NCBI GenBank assembly: GCA_900323505.1 | Contig: OOIN01000007.1 | Span: 1,302,001-1,366,000, forward strand | Length of the DNA: 64,000 nt | Origin: Ustilago trichophora | Taxonomy: Eukaryota > Basidiomycota > Ustilaginomycetes > Ustilaginales > Ustilaginaceae | Direction: 5' to 3' | Program-made: the position numbers and the translations under genes | In this document: in pieces, positions 50,925 to 61,103 of the stretch | Layout: each line of letters opens with the position of its first letter | Position numbering within the stretch: the first letter of the stretch is position 1 | Notes under the pieces: model-generated | Told to the model about the DNA's origin: nothing | The model's database searches: none | What the model saw: the letters and a program-made list of their open reading frames with translations, nothing else

Positions 50925-52334
50925 TCATAGCGCTTCAGACTCCGCCTTGAGCTCATCTTGATCCATAGCACTCGTCATCAACCCACCTTCACTCGGTCTC
51001 CTCGCATACACATCATCACCTACGAATCCAGCCGAACTACCGCCCCTACTCATTCTCCTACTTTCGATTCCACTCGCAACTTCGAAACCTTGAACGCTAG
51101 GTGGGGCTCTCATACTTGCTAGCGTTTCGGTGCTATCGACACTGCCACGTCTAGAAGGAGAAGCTACTGCGTCGGGGATTTCGCTTCCTGTTGGACTAAG
51201 AGGTGGTGTGCTGGTACCTGTTGTGGCGGCTGTGCTGCCTGCGCGACTGACGTTATCGAAGGCGATGCTGCTATTGGCTGTGCTTCCGAGACGAGCGGAA
51301 AGACCGGGAGCGAATGCGAGAGGGGTGGGTCCACCACGTGTACCGGGGAGGTTGAAGGTGGGGATGGTGGTACCGCCTACACCGGCTTCTCCGCCCATGA
51401 GTTCGCGTTCGCGCATTCGCTGACGTTCGATGTAGGCCGCGCGCAGGGCGACTTCTTGGTCGTCGGCAGTTCCTGTGCTTCCAGGACCACCACCGCCAGT
51501 GCCGGTGGAGGAGACGGAACCGGCTTCGGAAGGGGCAACACTCGCCACGTTACGGCTGAGCATGCTGGGACCAGGTCCTAATCGCATGGCCGCATTAAAC
51601 GCTTCCGATGGTGCATACCCGGCAGATAGGGGTGGAGAAGACCCACGTGCAGAGGCAGAGTACGATGAGGAACCAGCTGTAGCAGAAGCACTACTTGCGG
51701 GAATGCCGTAGCGATCACCGGTTCCAGTGCGAGAGGGTGTCGTCTCGACAAAGGGACTCGCTGGTTCGGAAGGTTCGAGAATGCTTGCTTTGGGCGAAGC
51801 TGGAGGTTGTACTGCCACCGAGAAAACGGATGCCTCACCCGGACTGTGAGGTCGGAACGCCGGCGTACGAGGATCGAGCTCAGGAGGAACACCTGGTACT
51901 GGCGCCCCACCTTCGCCAAAAGCACCGACACTCGTATGACCCGTTTCGAGACTCTGCGCTCCCTCGTCGGCGTCGGACGAAGTTTGCATGTCGGTATCCG
52001 CTCCTCCATGATGTGGATCCATGGCGCGTCCTGGAAGTCGAATACCAGGTGCGAGCTGATCGGCATTGGGAATGCGCTCTAGATTGTCCGCTGTGAGCGC
52101 GCGCCCGCGTCGGTATTCAGCTACAGGGTCGTAAGGCTGTCCAGCATCGGATGAGGGCGGAGCAAATTGAGCAGCAGATGACGAAGTGGCTGTAGCATCC
52201 ACAGGGTAGTTTTCTACGGGAGTGCGTTTTTGAAGGTGAGAGGTCTTGTTGTACTTGCGTGCGGACGAGTCATCGCGCATGGACTCGTCTTGGGTCATGG
52301 CGCTGTCTTGGAGTTGTTCTGGTTGGTTGGACAT
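50925..52334 (-). CDS. Disordered Ser/Pro/Gly-rich protein, function unknown
   Basis: Single exon, 469 residues starting MSNQPEQLQDSAMTQDESMR. Almost the entire protein is low-complexity: Ser, Pro, Gly, Ala and Thr with few hydrophobic residues, and no membrane segment or signal peptide. One short charged helix-like part (about 300-318, EVALRAAYIERQRMRERELM) stands out. Several S/T-P and RRxS-type contexts (PSRRGSVDS, ESRRMSRGGSS, YARRPSEGG) could be kinase targets. The length and bias-free opposite strand favour a true gene, but I recognise no family. A 45-base TACTG array lies about 415 bases upstream of its start. It is convergent with the Mpv17-family gene. Confidence 0.7.
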   Translation of the reverse strand: MSNQPEQLQDSAMTQDESMRDDSSARKYNKTSHLQKRTPVENYPVDATATSSSAAQFAPPSSDAGQPYDPVAEYRRGRALTADNLERIPNADQLAPGIRLPGRAMDPHHGGADTDMQTSSDADEGAQSLETGHTSVGAFGEGGAPVPGVPPELDPRTPAFRPHSPGEASVFSVAVQPPASPKASILEPSEPASPFVETTPSRTGTGDRYGIPASSASATAGSSSYSASARGSSPPLSAGYAPSEAFNAAMRLGPGPSMLSRNVASVAPSEAGSVSSTGTGGGGPGSTGTADDQEVALRAAYIERQRMRERELMGGEAGVGGTTIPTFNLPGTRGGPTPLAFAPGLSARLGSTANSSIAFDNVSRAGSTAATTGTSTPPLSPTGSEIPDAVASPSRRGSVDSTETLASMRAPPSVQGFEVASGIESRRMSRGGSSAGFVGDDVYARRPSEGGLMTSAMDQDELKAESEAL

Positions 52335-53257
52335 GATGTTGGATTAGAGGAACTCGGTGATGGTTGATGCGGAATGATGGATCGTAAAGGAAGGTGTTGA
52401 TGGTTGCCTCGAACTGACTTGTATCGACCCGGTATCGTTCTAGACAAAGACGCGCAGAAAGAGAAATAAGGTGCGGCTGAACGAGCCAAGTTTGATCCTA
52501 ACCTCGAGTTCGGCCTGTCAATGCAAAGGCGATGAAGGAAGCAATGTAGGTGATATCGGATGTTGACGACGTGAGTTTGATGGGATGGACGAAAAAGGTT
52601 GAACAAGTGATGAGACGAATTACAGCTCTGAGGCGGGGGTTGGCTGGAGTCAAGTGTACCTCGAGATGAATTCCACTGTGGTCGGGTGATGTATTTGTTT
52701 GTGTGCGCAAAGGCGTGCGGACAGTGCGCATTGCTGAGTCGAAATGCAATACTGTACTGTACTGTACTGTACTGTACTGTACTGTACTGTACTGCGTTTT
52801 TTGAGATTTAAGGGTTCGGGAGTGTTCTGCCGCTTTATCGTTCAACGACGCGTTCTTTCCGATTTTGGCAACGTCACAGTGCATGGTTTCGATGTATTGC
52901 ATGCTTGGAAGCACTTTGCTGTTGGACAAAAAAAAAAGTTGATATGGTGCTCAGCCAACCGGTCTGTTATGTTGCAGTATGGGGAGGAAGCGGATCCAAT
53001 CTTGCAGCTGGTGAACCGATGCTCAACAAGCGGTTGTCACCGTTTTCCATGGGAGGTTAGGGTAGTTATGCACGCAAAGCCACTCGAGTGTCGGCCGGGA
53101 TAACTCTGGCTGCTCAAAGCTCCACATTCAAAAAAGCCCCGAGTTCCGAAATTTAAACTCTTTTCGATTTTTTCGCGGTTGAGCCTTTGTTGTGCATCAT
53201 GCAGAATCACACCTTTTTTTCCTTTCCACCAATCCAACGTCAGCTACTCATATCAAG
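52335..53257. other. Divergent promoter region with the large TACTG array
   Basis: About 920 bases between the disordered protein and BCP1. It contains the nine-unit TACTG array. No gene supported. Confidence 0.5.
52750..52794. repeat. Pentanucleotide array (TACTG)9
   Basis: Nine perfect TACTG units, the longest copy of a motif scattered through the window. Seen directly. Confidence 0.92.
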
Positions 53258-54262
53258 ATGGCGATCGACACAAAACGTAAAGCAGAAAACGACGATCCTC
53301 GTGCCGATGGCTCCGACTACGACAGCGACGGATCCGAAGAGCCCGACTTTATCAATGTCGAGTTTGACTTTCGCGCACCCGAAGAGATCGACTTCCAAGC
53401 AATCAAGCGTCTCCTGCAACAGCTCTTCTACACGCACAACACCAAGCTCGATCTTTCCGCTCTGGCAGACCATGTTGTCAAGACTTCAACATCGCAGGGT
53501 GTCGGTACGACGATCAAGATCGTAGATGACCAAGACCAGGATCCGTACGCATTCGTTTCAGCCATCGAGTTGTCGAGCGACAAGAAGGAGGGCTCAGAAG
53601 CGGCCAACACTCTGACAAAGTATCTGCTCGAAGTTTCATCCAAGCCTTCGACCAAGGCTGCTCACGATGCGATCAAGAGCGCCGCTTCGAGCACGTCTAC
53701 AAATGCCCCCATCGTCGCAGTGTTGCACGAACGTATGGTCAACATGCCCGTTCAAGTGGCGCCACCTCTGTACAAGATGCTTGTTGAGGAGATTCGTGCC
53801 TCGCTGGCTGCCACATCGTCTCGTACAGCTCCATCGCATTTCCTTTTCTTCTCGCGCGTCTTCTCGGCAGATGCATTCTCAGACGACGAGGCGATGGACG
53901 AGGACGATGATGATGAGCCCTCCGGTTTGGCAGGTGCGCGAAAGAGGAAGGCCAAACTGGCTCGTAGAGAGGCAAAGAAGGCAGGTGCCAAAAAGGACGC
54001 TCCCAAAGCCCGCGCCATTTCGGACGGTATGGCACTCAGTGGTGCCGGATCGGATGAAGAGTTGGGATTGTTCCATCCAGAGGATATCGCCATCTCAAAG
54101 CTGGCAAGTCATTCGTTGACTTACCGCTTCCCCCCACCGCCAGATGCCTCTGACAGCTTCGAGGCTCCCCTTTTTGGTAGAATCGCACTGGTTCCTGCCG
54201 AAAAGATGGATGCATTGTTGCAGCAGATCGAGGCTGATCTTTCCGTTGCTATGCCACAGTAA
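53258..54262 (+). CDS. BCP1: BCP1/BCCIP-family protein
   Basis: Single exon, 334 residues from MAIDTKRKAENDD. The frame extends upstream, but this ATG in aagATGG fits the family. An acidic N-terminus (DYDSDGSEEPDF) leads into INVEFDFRAPEEIDFQAIKR, the Bcp1 signature, then LLQQLFYTHNTKLDLSALAD, HERMVNMPVQVAPPLYKMLV and HFLFFSRVF. A disordered insert with Asp/Glu and a basic stretch (RKRKAKLARREAKKAG) is followed by the closing block with LFHPEDIAISKLASHSLTYR. In yeast Bcp1 is a nuclear chaperone for ribosomal protein uL14 and supports export of Mss4 kinase. The family is clear; the insert is larger than in yeast. Confidence 0.93.
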   Translation: MAIDTKRKAENDDPRADGSDYDSDGSEEPDFINVEFDFRAPEEIDFQAIKRLLQQLFYTHNTKLDLSALADHVVKTSTSQGVGTTIKIVDDQDQDPYAFVSAIELSSDKKEGSEAANTLTKYLLEVSSKPSTKAAHDAIKSAASSTSTNAPIVAVLHERMVNMPVQVAPPLYKMLVEEIRASLAATSSRTAPSHFLFFSRVFSADAFSDDEAMDEDDDDEPSGLAGARKRKAKLARREAKKAGAKKDAPKARAISDGMALSGAGSDEELGLFHPEDIAISKLASHSLTYRFPPPPDASDSFEAPLFGRIALVPAEKMDALLQQIEADLSVAMPQ

Positions 54263-54564
54263 TTTGAATGAATCGTGTTCAACAGTTTTGGATTAGAGCT
54301 CTTGATTCGTTTTGTTTGTGTTTTGACAAAGTGTGAAAGGGTGCGCTATTCAGAATTTCGACCTCATTTGCTAAGTTGGTCGTTGTCGAATGTTGAGCGT
54401 CGAGCTGGGGTGCCAGACTCAACTTCATGAGACTCGAATGTCAAAGCAAGTAAAGAAATGGAGCTAGACTTAGTCTCGAAAAAAAAAAAATCAGAATCGG
54501 GACAGTCGGGACATTCGCCGATCTCGCCAGCTCCCACGCGATACGACACGACCGAAAAAGGCAG

Positions 54565-54660
54565 GTACTGTACTGTAGGGTCTTTGGCTTGAATGGAAAT
54601 GTCGAATTGTGCTGACTGGTCACGACACCAATGGGACAACTCAGAATACAGTACTGTATT
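54565..54660. repeat. Pentamer clusters including a perfect 14-base palindrome
   Basis: ggtactgtactgtagg at 54564-54579, and atacagtactgtat at 54647-54660, a perfect inverted repeat. Same motif as the 52750 array. Confidence 0.8.
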
Positions 54661-55045
54661 CCAACGGCAATACGGATCTTTCTCATGACGGAATGACAAT
54701 CACCGCATCAACCAATTAGAATGCTCGGTGCACCGAAGATACAAAGCCGATAAAACGACGTTTGTCAGGGATCATCGACGATGGAATTGCGGACAGAGGA
54801 GAAGACGAAGAAGAAGAAGAAGACAAGAAGACTATGCGACGCTCGGTTGGCTTTTGATTCTGCAACCATGCTTCTTCTTGAAGAGCAAGATTCGCGCGGA
54901 GAAAAGCGAGGCTTATTTTAAGAGAAAGGATATGCGGAGAAGAAGCAAACCACATCAACAATACAGTACATTTAAGCGTTCGGCCTTATGCCTTCCGAGC
55001 TTTTCTAAAAGGCGCTAAAATGTTTCCCATCGCCCAACGTGATAG

Positions 55046-55064
55046 CAGTACAGTACAGTACACT
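55046..55064. repeat. CAGTA pentamer cluster
   Basis: Three to four CAGTA units (cagtacagtacagtacactg). Confidence 0.8.
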
Positions 55065-56433
55065 GTGAACACAGCGCTGCAAGATAACGCCAATAAAAAA
55101 TATATATAAATAAAATACAAAAAAAGGAAAGAGACCGCGTTAAATGCACTGTTGGAAAGCTTGTCACTTGGAAACTGACTGTCAAAGTGCACTGGATTTA
55201 TACAAGGGACTGTATGCTGTATGCGCTGACCCTGTCAAGATGAGCTACTGCAAGAGGTGCAGGTCGGATAAGATGAGTACAGTAGTTATTGTCACTTTTT
55301 TTTCTTTCTTTTTTTTCGCGCATTTTGCAGGAAAGATCTCGAATCGCCTTTACTGTAACTAAATTGCTGGCACTCTTACCAACCCCACAATGACCTTCTA
55401 TCGAACGAAGCAGCAAATGAAGAGTCAGCAACGAAGCACCGTCGGAGTATTGAACCCTATCCCACCCACCCCCCCACCAAGTCGGTCAATTTGTTCGGTC
55501 GCATAAGCGAGCTCCTTTTGGTACAGTAACACGATAACTTGCTGTTACTCGGGGCGCGACTCCGTCGGTTGATCTGCTTCCGACAGCTTTATGCATGTTT
55601 GATGGTCAAGATGGTATCATCCCGCTAACTTGTCGTGGTTTTGAGACGTGTAACCGACTGCTCGCTAGGCGTGATGGTGGATCGACAGCCAGCAGGATCC
55701 TTTTTCGGGCTTGGCAAACGTCGGTCCGTTTGACAACATCTGCCAGCGTTGCAAAATAATAAGAAAGAGGATGAAGCGTGATATCGACATGAAAGCGGTA
55801 AGTGGTATCGGCTATCAATACAATGGGCTGTTTCCCGGTCCATGACCCCAGAGCAATCGACCTTGTTTCCTCTTTGATCCCTCGATTCATTACTCTCAAG
55901 AATCGAGGCGTTTCTCCATGGACAAGACGCGGTTTATTAATGGATAATGGAGGAGCGCAAAGGTCGACAACACAGGCAGGAATGAAAGCATCAAGAGCCT
56001 CATAACAACACACAATCGTGGTCTTTCAATGCGAAGAAAAGGAAAAGAAAAGGAAACTAAATTAAAAAAATAAAAAAATAAAAAAAAAAACGCAAGAAAG
56101 AACCGGGACGGATGACGCTAATGCGATGCGATGTGACCGAGGTCAGCTGAGTGGCAACACTACTGTACAGTATGCTCTGTAAAGTATCGCTTTTACATCC
56201 GGGTATCAATCAACGATGAACAAGAGTTTTTCCCACGAATCAGAAGATTGCCTGATAAAAAAAACTTCTTGTCAACCTTGATCATCTTGTCTTTTTCTCT
56301 GTGGGCGCGCTAAGCTTCGAACCCCCCGTCCATGATCCGTCAAACAGGCATCGAATTGCGCAACGCCCATTTTCATTTCTTTTGCCTTCTCCGCAGGACC
56401 GCAGTAGAAAGTATCCTGATAATGCAGCCAACT

Positions 56434-56462
56434 TACTGTACAGTTCAGGCTACAGTACAGGT
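56434..56462. repeat. Pair of opposed pentamer clusters
   Basis: tactgtacagt and tacagtacagg separated by a few bases; part of the same motif family. Confidence 0.75.
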
Positions 56463-57407
56463 ACAAGTTGAACGTTCTGGTTCGCCAGACGCCTTCTCCT
56501 GACAGCTGTAGAAACTAATCAGTTCGCAACATAGATTGGTGAGACATTAGGAAAAAAATCCGGGGGAAAGGGGGGGAAGAGGGAGGTGTTGGTCTCGCTT
56601 GCGCGTCGATCCTGAGCTGGCGAATGGCGGATGATTCTAGTTGTTCTCACCCCACCCGGTAAACCGAAGCTTGCTATCTTGGCGCGATTGTGTATGTCGG
56701 ACTGGTTGGCTGGCGTGCTAGGTTCAGCTCCGCTGCTTCTTGTTCTATCGAAAACTCGCTTGGATCGGATCACCTTGTTCCTTCCCAGCCCACTTCCGCC
56801 TCGTGGCTTATGCGCAACTTCCTTCCCCCACTGTCTTGTCGCCATATCTGAAAATGGCAAGAGACAGAGAGAGGGAAAAAGAGAAAGGTCTAAGCTCAAG
56901 AGAATCATTCCTGAACAGCTAGGCAAACCAAGGGAGGACAGTCGAAAGGCGTTGCTCCCCTTTTCCTCCACTAGTCATGAATCGATGCATGCAATGCGAC
57001 CTGAGCGCTCGCCTCTTCTATTGCCGTAGCCGCTATCTCTGCTGCTCTCAACCTGCATTGCTTAGCCCTAATAGTGGTTCTCGTCGTTGGACTGAAGAAA
57101 AGGCTCCCTTTCGAGAAGACAGGATCGAAATGCTTATAAGATGCGTCCTCTCAAGATCATCATCTGGTCTCGTTTCGTTTCCTCATCCCAACCGTGGCCG
57201 CTGTCTCTCCCTACCCCCTCCATATCTTCCCCTGCCCCTTCCCTTTTCCCCATCCTGGTCTTGGTATCTACAAATTCACAGTCGAGTCCGACTACACTCT
57301 CTGCCTTTCTTTCCGTATACACTCTCTTTGAATCCACACTTGACACTGTTGTAAAGTAAAACGTTAGACAAACTCCTCCCTCTCCACCTGACCCCTTCTT
57401 TCAAGGT

Positions 57408-60400
57408 ATGAAGTTCCTCTCCCTCGCTGCTGCTGCAGCCAGTGCTGGGCTGCTGCTTCTCGGAGGTCCGGTTCAGGCTGCCAACTCTCCCGCCGTTGCT
57501 GCTGGACCCAAGCCCCTTCAAGGCCCCGCTGTACCCCCTAACGCCCCTCCCACCCTCAAGAATAGCCGTGGCAAAGTCGCCCAGCTCGAAAAGATCAACT
57601 ACCTCCCCCGTGGTTACATTGTCGAACTCGAATCCTCCGCTTCCAAATCCGGAAAACGTGACAACCCGCACGCCGAGGTCCACGACCACCTTACCAAGCG
57701 CGGCAAGGCTTACAAGACGCGCTTCGAGTACAATGATCCCGCCACATTTGTCGGTATGTCGGTTGTACTCGACAGCGAGGATGACTACCAGTCGCTCGTC
57801 TCGGCTCCTGGTGTAAAGAAGGTCTATCGTACCACCCTGCACACCGTGCCTGCATACGAGCCGACCACGGTCTCGTCCGAGTTCGTCAAGGCTGCTACAG
57901 GTAAAGATGGCGATGCTGCCGTTGCCGGTCCTAGCCGAAAGAAGCGCCGCGATCAACCCAAGAATGCAGAGCAGGGTTACACCGACACATTTTCACCTCA
58001 TGTCATGACAGGTGTCGACAAGGTTCACGCCAAAGGCTTCCTTGGTAAAGGTCAGGTGGTGGGTATCATTGACACTGGTGTCGACTATACTCATCCTGGT
58101 CTGGGTGGTAAGCCGGGTAACAAGCCATGCTTCGGTGCGGGATGCCTCATCGAGGGTGGTTACGCTTTCGTAGATGATGCTTTCAACGGTACCAACACTC
58201 CTGTCGCCTCTGGCAATCCTTTCGATTGCAACGGTCACGGAACTCACGTTGCTGGTACCGTCGCTGCTAATGACACCACTCTCGGCTTTACCGGTGTTGC
58301 CCCCCATGCCAAGATTCGCGCTTATCGTGTCTTTGGTTGCACGGGTAGCACTCCTGACGACATTATTATTGCCGCTCTCCAGAGGGCTTACTTTGACGGT
58401 TGTGACGTTCTCAGTCTGTCACTCGGTGGTCCAGGTGGTTGGAGCGAGGCTCCTTCTTCGGCTGTCGCTTCTCGTATCGCAAGCCTCGGTACTCCTCTCG
58501 CTATTGCTCAGTCCAACTCGGGATCGTACGGTATGGCTTACGCCTCTTCGCCTGCTTCGGGTGATCACGTTATGAGTGTTGGGTCCGTACAGAACACCGA
58601 TTTGACCGGAATCACCGCCGATATTGTCCCCAACACCCTCGATCGAAAGAATGTCACCTACCTCAAAGGCTCCCCTTTCACTTTCCCAGAGGGTCAGTCC
58701 AAGATCCTCGAGGTCTACCCTACCTCGTCGAGCTTGACTGTCACCGACGATGCTTGCTCGCCCTTGCCCGATTCTACGCCTGACCTTTCCAACAAGGTTG
58801 TTCTCGTCGGCCGAGGTACCTGCTTATTCGCCACCAAGTTCGCCAACGTTGCCGCCAAGGGTGCCAAGTACGTTATCATTTACAACTCGCTCGCCTCCGT
58901 CACCTACGTCGAGACCGACGTCGAGGGCCAGCAAGCCGCCGCCATGACCCGAGACGACGGACTCTACCTCAAACAGCAGATCAACAATGGTGTCAAGCTT
59001 TCGCTCGATTTCAGCAACACCGCCCTCGCCACTATCGCAGACAAGGCCACCGGAGGTCTCATGAGCTCCTTCTCAACTTATGGCCCCACTTATGAGAATC
59101 GTCTTGACTCGCCCACCACCTCGGCTCCCGGTGGAAACATCTTGAGTACCTACCCCATTGCTAAAGGTGCCTACGCTATCTTGTCGGGTACTTCGATGGC
59201 TACTCCCTTCATGTCGGGTTCCATTGCCGTTTTCCAGTCTGCTCGTGGAAAAATGTCGCCAGAGACGTTGAACAGTATTTTTGCCAACACTGCCAGCCCG
59301 CTCAAGAACGCAACTGGTGATAACGCTCTTTTGGAGACCGTTGCTAAGCAGGGTACCGGTCTAGTTGACATTAACAAGGCTCTCTACCAGCAAATTGTCC
59401 TCAGCCCTTCCGTCATTGAGCTCAACGACACAAAGTTCTTCAACGGTTCCCAGACTATCACGGTTCAGAACTTGGGCAACAAGCCCCTCGCTTACACTCT
59501 CTCGCACCTTCCCGTAGGCACCGCCCAGTCACAGGAAGACAACTCGATCTTTTTCAACCTCGGCCCTGTCCCTCTCTCGGCCAACTACGCTTCGGTCAAG
59601 TTTAGCAAGTCCAACATTGTCGTACCTCCCAAAGGTAGTGTCAAGTTCACGGCCACTTTTACGCCACCTGAGAATGTTCGTACCGACAAGCTTCCCTTCT
59701 ACTCTGGCTTGATCCATCTCGAGCCTCAGTCTTCGGGCTACAGCGCTGCCAATATCGCCTATGGTGGCTACAAGGCGGATACTTCCAAGACTCAGGTTTT
59801 GGATAATACCAACGAGCTGTTTGGTGTTGGATTGCCTGTTCTCGCAAGTGCAGATGGAAACACGTATATTGAGGATGACAGCCAGAGCTACAGCCTTAGC
59901 AATGTGGCCAACTGGCCTCAGTTTGTTTATAGGTTTAACTATGGTACTCCTTATGTTCAGATTGATATCGTCAACTCGACGATTGATTTCGAGCCCACTT
60001 ACAATGTGGATGGTTCGTTGAACAGTAAGGCTTCGACAACTAAGGTGACGGCTGCTGCTAACCATAAGAGGTTTGTTCATCATCGTCGTCAGTTGAATGG
60101 TCAGAAGGAGACTCAGCCTATGCCTGTTCCTGGTGCACCTAAGCCCAAGCCTGGTCCTCCTGGTCCTGGACCTGCTCCTGGTAAGGGTAACGGACCTGCT
60201 CCCCGTCCTGGACCCCCTGGCACTGGACCTGCTCCTGCACCTAAGCCCAAGCCTCAGCCTCAACCCCAGCCCAGCACCGGCAACAAGTTTGCTGACATTA
60301 AGACCGTCGGCATGCTCGGTAACGGTTATTGGAACGGCCGAAACTCGGCCACCGGTCAACTGGCAGATTACTCGTACAATGTTCAACTCATCACACCACA

Positions 60401-60545
60401 GCTCGCCTTGCCTCAAAACGGAAGCACAACCCTCACCCCTGGAACTTACAAAGTTCTACTTCGCGCTCAGCGGGTTCTGACCGAAGGTTCCCTTGAAAGC
60501 GATTACGAGAGCTACCTTTCGCACGCTTTCACCATCACTGCTTAA
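57408..60545 (+). CDS. Secreted subtilisin-like serine protease (S8) with PA domain and Pro-rich insert
   Basis: Single exon, 1045 residues. Signal peptide MKFLSLAAAAASAGLLLLGG up to about 24, then an inhibitor-type propeptide to about 185 (ending in RKKRRDQP, a basic processing site). Catalytic triad: Asp near 222 (IIDTGVDYTHPG), His near 277 (DCNGHGTHVAGT), Ser near 595 (LSGTSMATPFMSGS). A PA domain is inserted at about 440-540 (VVLVGRGTCLFATKFANVAA). After the protease come Fn3-like domains. A Pro/Gly/Lys-rich stretch (about 902-955, PGPPGPGPAPGKG) preceded by HHRRQ, a possible Kex2 site, separates the last beta domain (TYKVLLRAQRVL). It likely degrades extracellular proteins. It faces the RNase T2 gene, 558 bases away. 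Confidence 0.95.
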   Translation: MKFLSLAAAAASAGLLLLGGPVQAANSPAVAAGPKPLQGPAVPPNAPPTLKNSRGKVAQLEKINYLPRGYIVELESSASKSGKRDNPHAEVHDHLTKRGKAYKTRFEYNDPATFVGMSVVLDSEDDYQSLVSAPGVKKVYRTTLHTVPAYEPTTVSSEFVKAATGKDGDAAVAGPSRKKRRDQPKNAEQGYTDTFSPHVMTGVDKVHAKGFLGKGQVVGIIDTGVDYTHPGLGGKPGNKPCFGAGCLIEGGYAFVDDAFNGTNTPVASGNPFDCNGHGTHVAGTVAANDTTLGFTGVAPHAKIRAYRVFGCTGSTPDDIIIAALQRAYFDGCDVLSLSLGGPGGWSEAPSSAVASRIASLGTPLAIAQSNSGSYGMAYASSPASGDHVMSVGSVQNTDLTGITADIVPNTLDRKNVTYLKGSPFTFPEGQSKILEVYPTSSSLTVTDDACSPLPDSTPDLSNKVVLVGRGTCLFATKFANVAAKGAKYVIIYNSLASVTYVETDVEGQQAAAMTRDDGLYLKQQINNGVKLSLDFSNTALATIADKATGGLMSSFSTYGPTYENRLDSPTTSAPGGNILSTYPIAKGAYAILSGTSMATPFMSGSIAVFQSARGKMSPETLNSIFANTASPLKNATGDNALLETVAKQGTGLVDINKALYQQIVLSPSVIELNDTKFFNGSQTITVQNLGNKPLAYTLSHLPVGTAQSQEDNSIFFNLGPVPLSANYASVKFSKSNIVVPPKGSVKFTATFTPPENVRTDKLPFYSGLIHLEPQSSGYSAANIAYGGYKADTSKTQVLDNTNELFGVGLPVLASADGNTYIEDDSQSYSLSNVANWPQFVYRFNYGTPYVQIDIVNSTIDFEPTYNVDGSLNSKASTTKVTAAANHKRFVHHRRQLNGQKETQPMPVPGAPKPKPGPPGPGPAPGKGNGPAPRPGPPGTGPAPAPKPKPQPQPQPSTGNKFADIKTVGMLGNGYWNGRNSATGQLADYSYNVQLITPQLALPQNGSTTLTPGTYKVLLRAQRVLTEGSLESDYESYLSHAFTITA

Positions 60546-61103
60546 GTAAAAGAAACCCTCCTTCCCCACCTCCATCACCGTCAAAGTTGAGTGGTGATGT
60601 TTCTTTCCAAAAAAAATAAAAAGAAAAATTCCTTAGCGACTCGCGATACTCTCTCTTGAGGCGAATCCCGCTCCTCTCGTTACTTTTTTTCTGTGCGTTG
60701 AAAGCTTCTCGGAAGTTTTGTCTTGTATTTTTGTTTGCTTGGAATGCGAATCTGGTCTCTTTCCTTTCTCTCGAAAAGGATGTTGTACGGAGTATGTGTG
60801 TGATTGCTTGTGATAATGAGAGAGGTGCTGTTGCTTGTATTGGTCGATATTCTGGTACAAAGTCGGCAGGAATGACCTGGAAAAAAAGACGATAAACCCG
60901 TGTAGCACCATTCAAAAACGCTCATCCTCAATGACGCTCCCAGAATTATATACAAAGCTCCTTTGCCCAATTCGAGACAAGACACTTACACATTGACGGA
61001 CAGAGAGGGTCTAAGGAATGCAAAACATGAATTGCAGCACTACGTTACAAACGAGGCAACTTATTTTGAACAAGACCCTGTAAACACCGACACACGCGCA
61101 ACC
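60546..61103. other. Convergent 3' region between the protease and RNase T2
   Basis: About 560 bases, A/T-rich. No gene or repeat of note. Confidence 0.5.

Larger units (their letters stand above)
54263..57407. other. 3.1 kb gene-free region rich in TACTG/CAGTA pentamers
   Basis: The longest gene-free stretch apart from the decayed region. It holds at least seven pentamer clusters (near 54565, 54647, 54960, 55046, 55276, 56161, 56434-56461), an AAG run near 54810 and A-rich strings near 56060-56090. No reading frame shows a family match. The last 300 bases are a pyrimidine-rich leader of the protease gene. Confidence 0.5.

Noticed and set aside
56310..56345. gcttcgaaccccccgtcc resembling a reversed tRNA T-loop
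   Set aside because: The stem bases do not pair and no acceptor stem exists.
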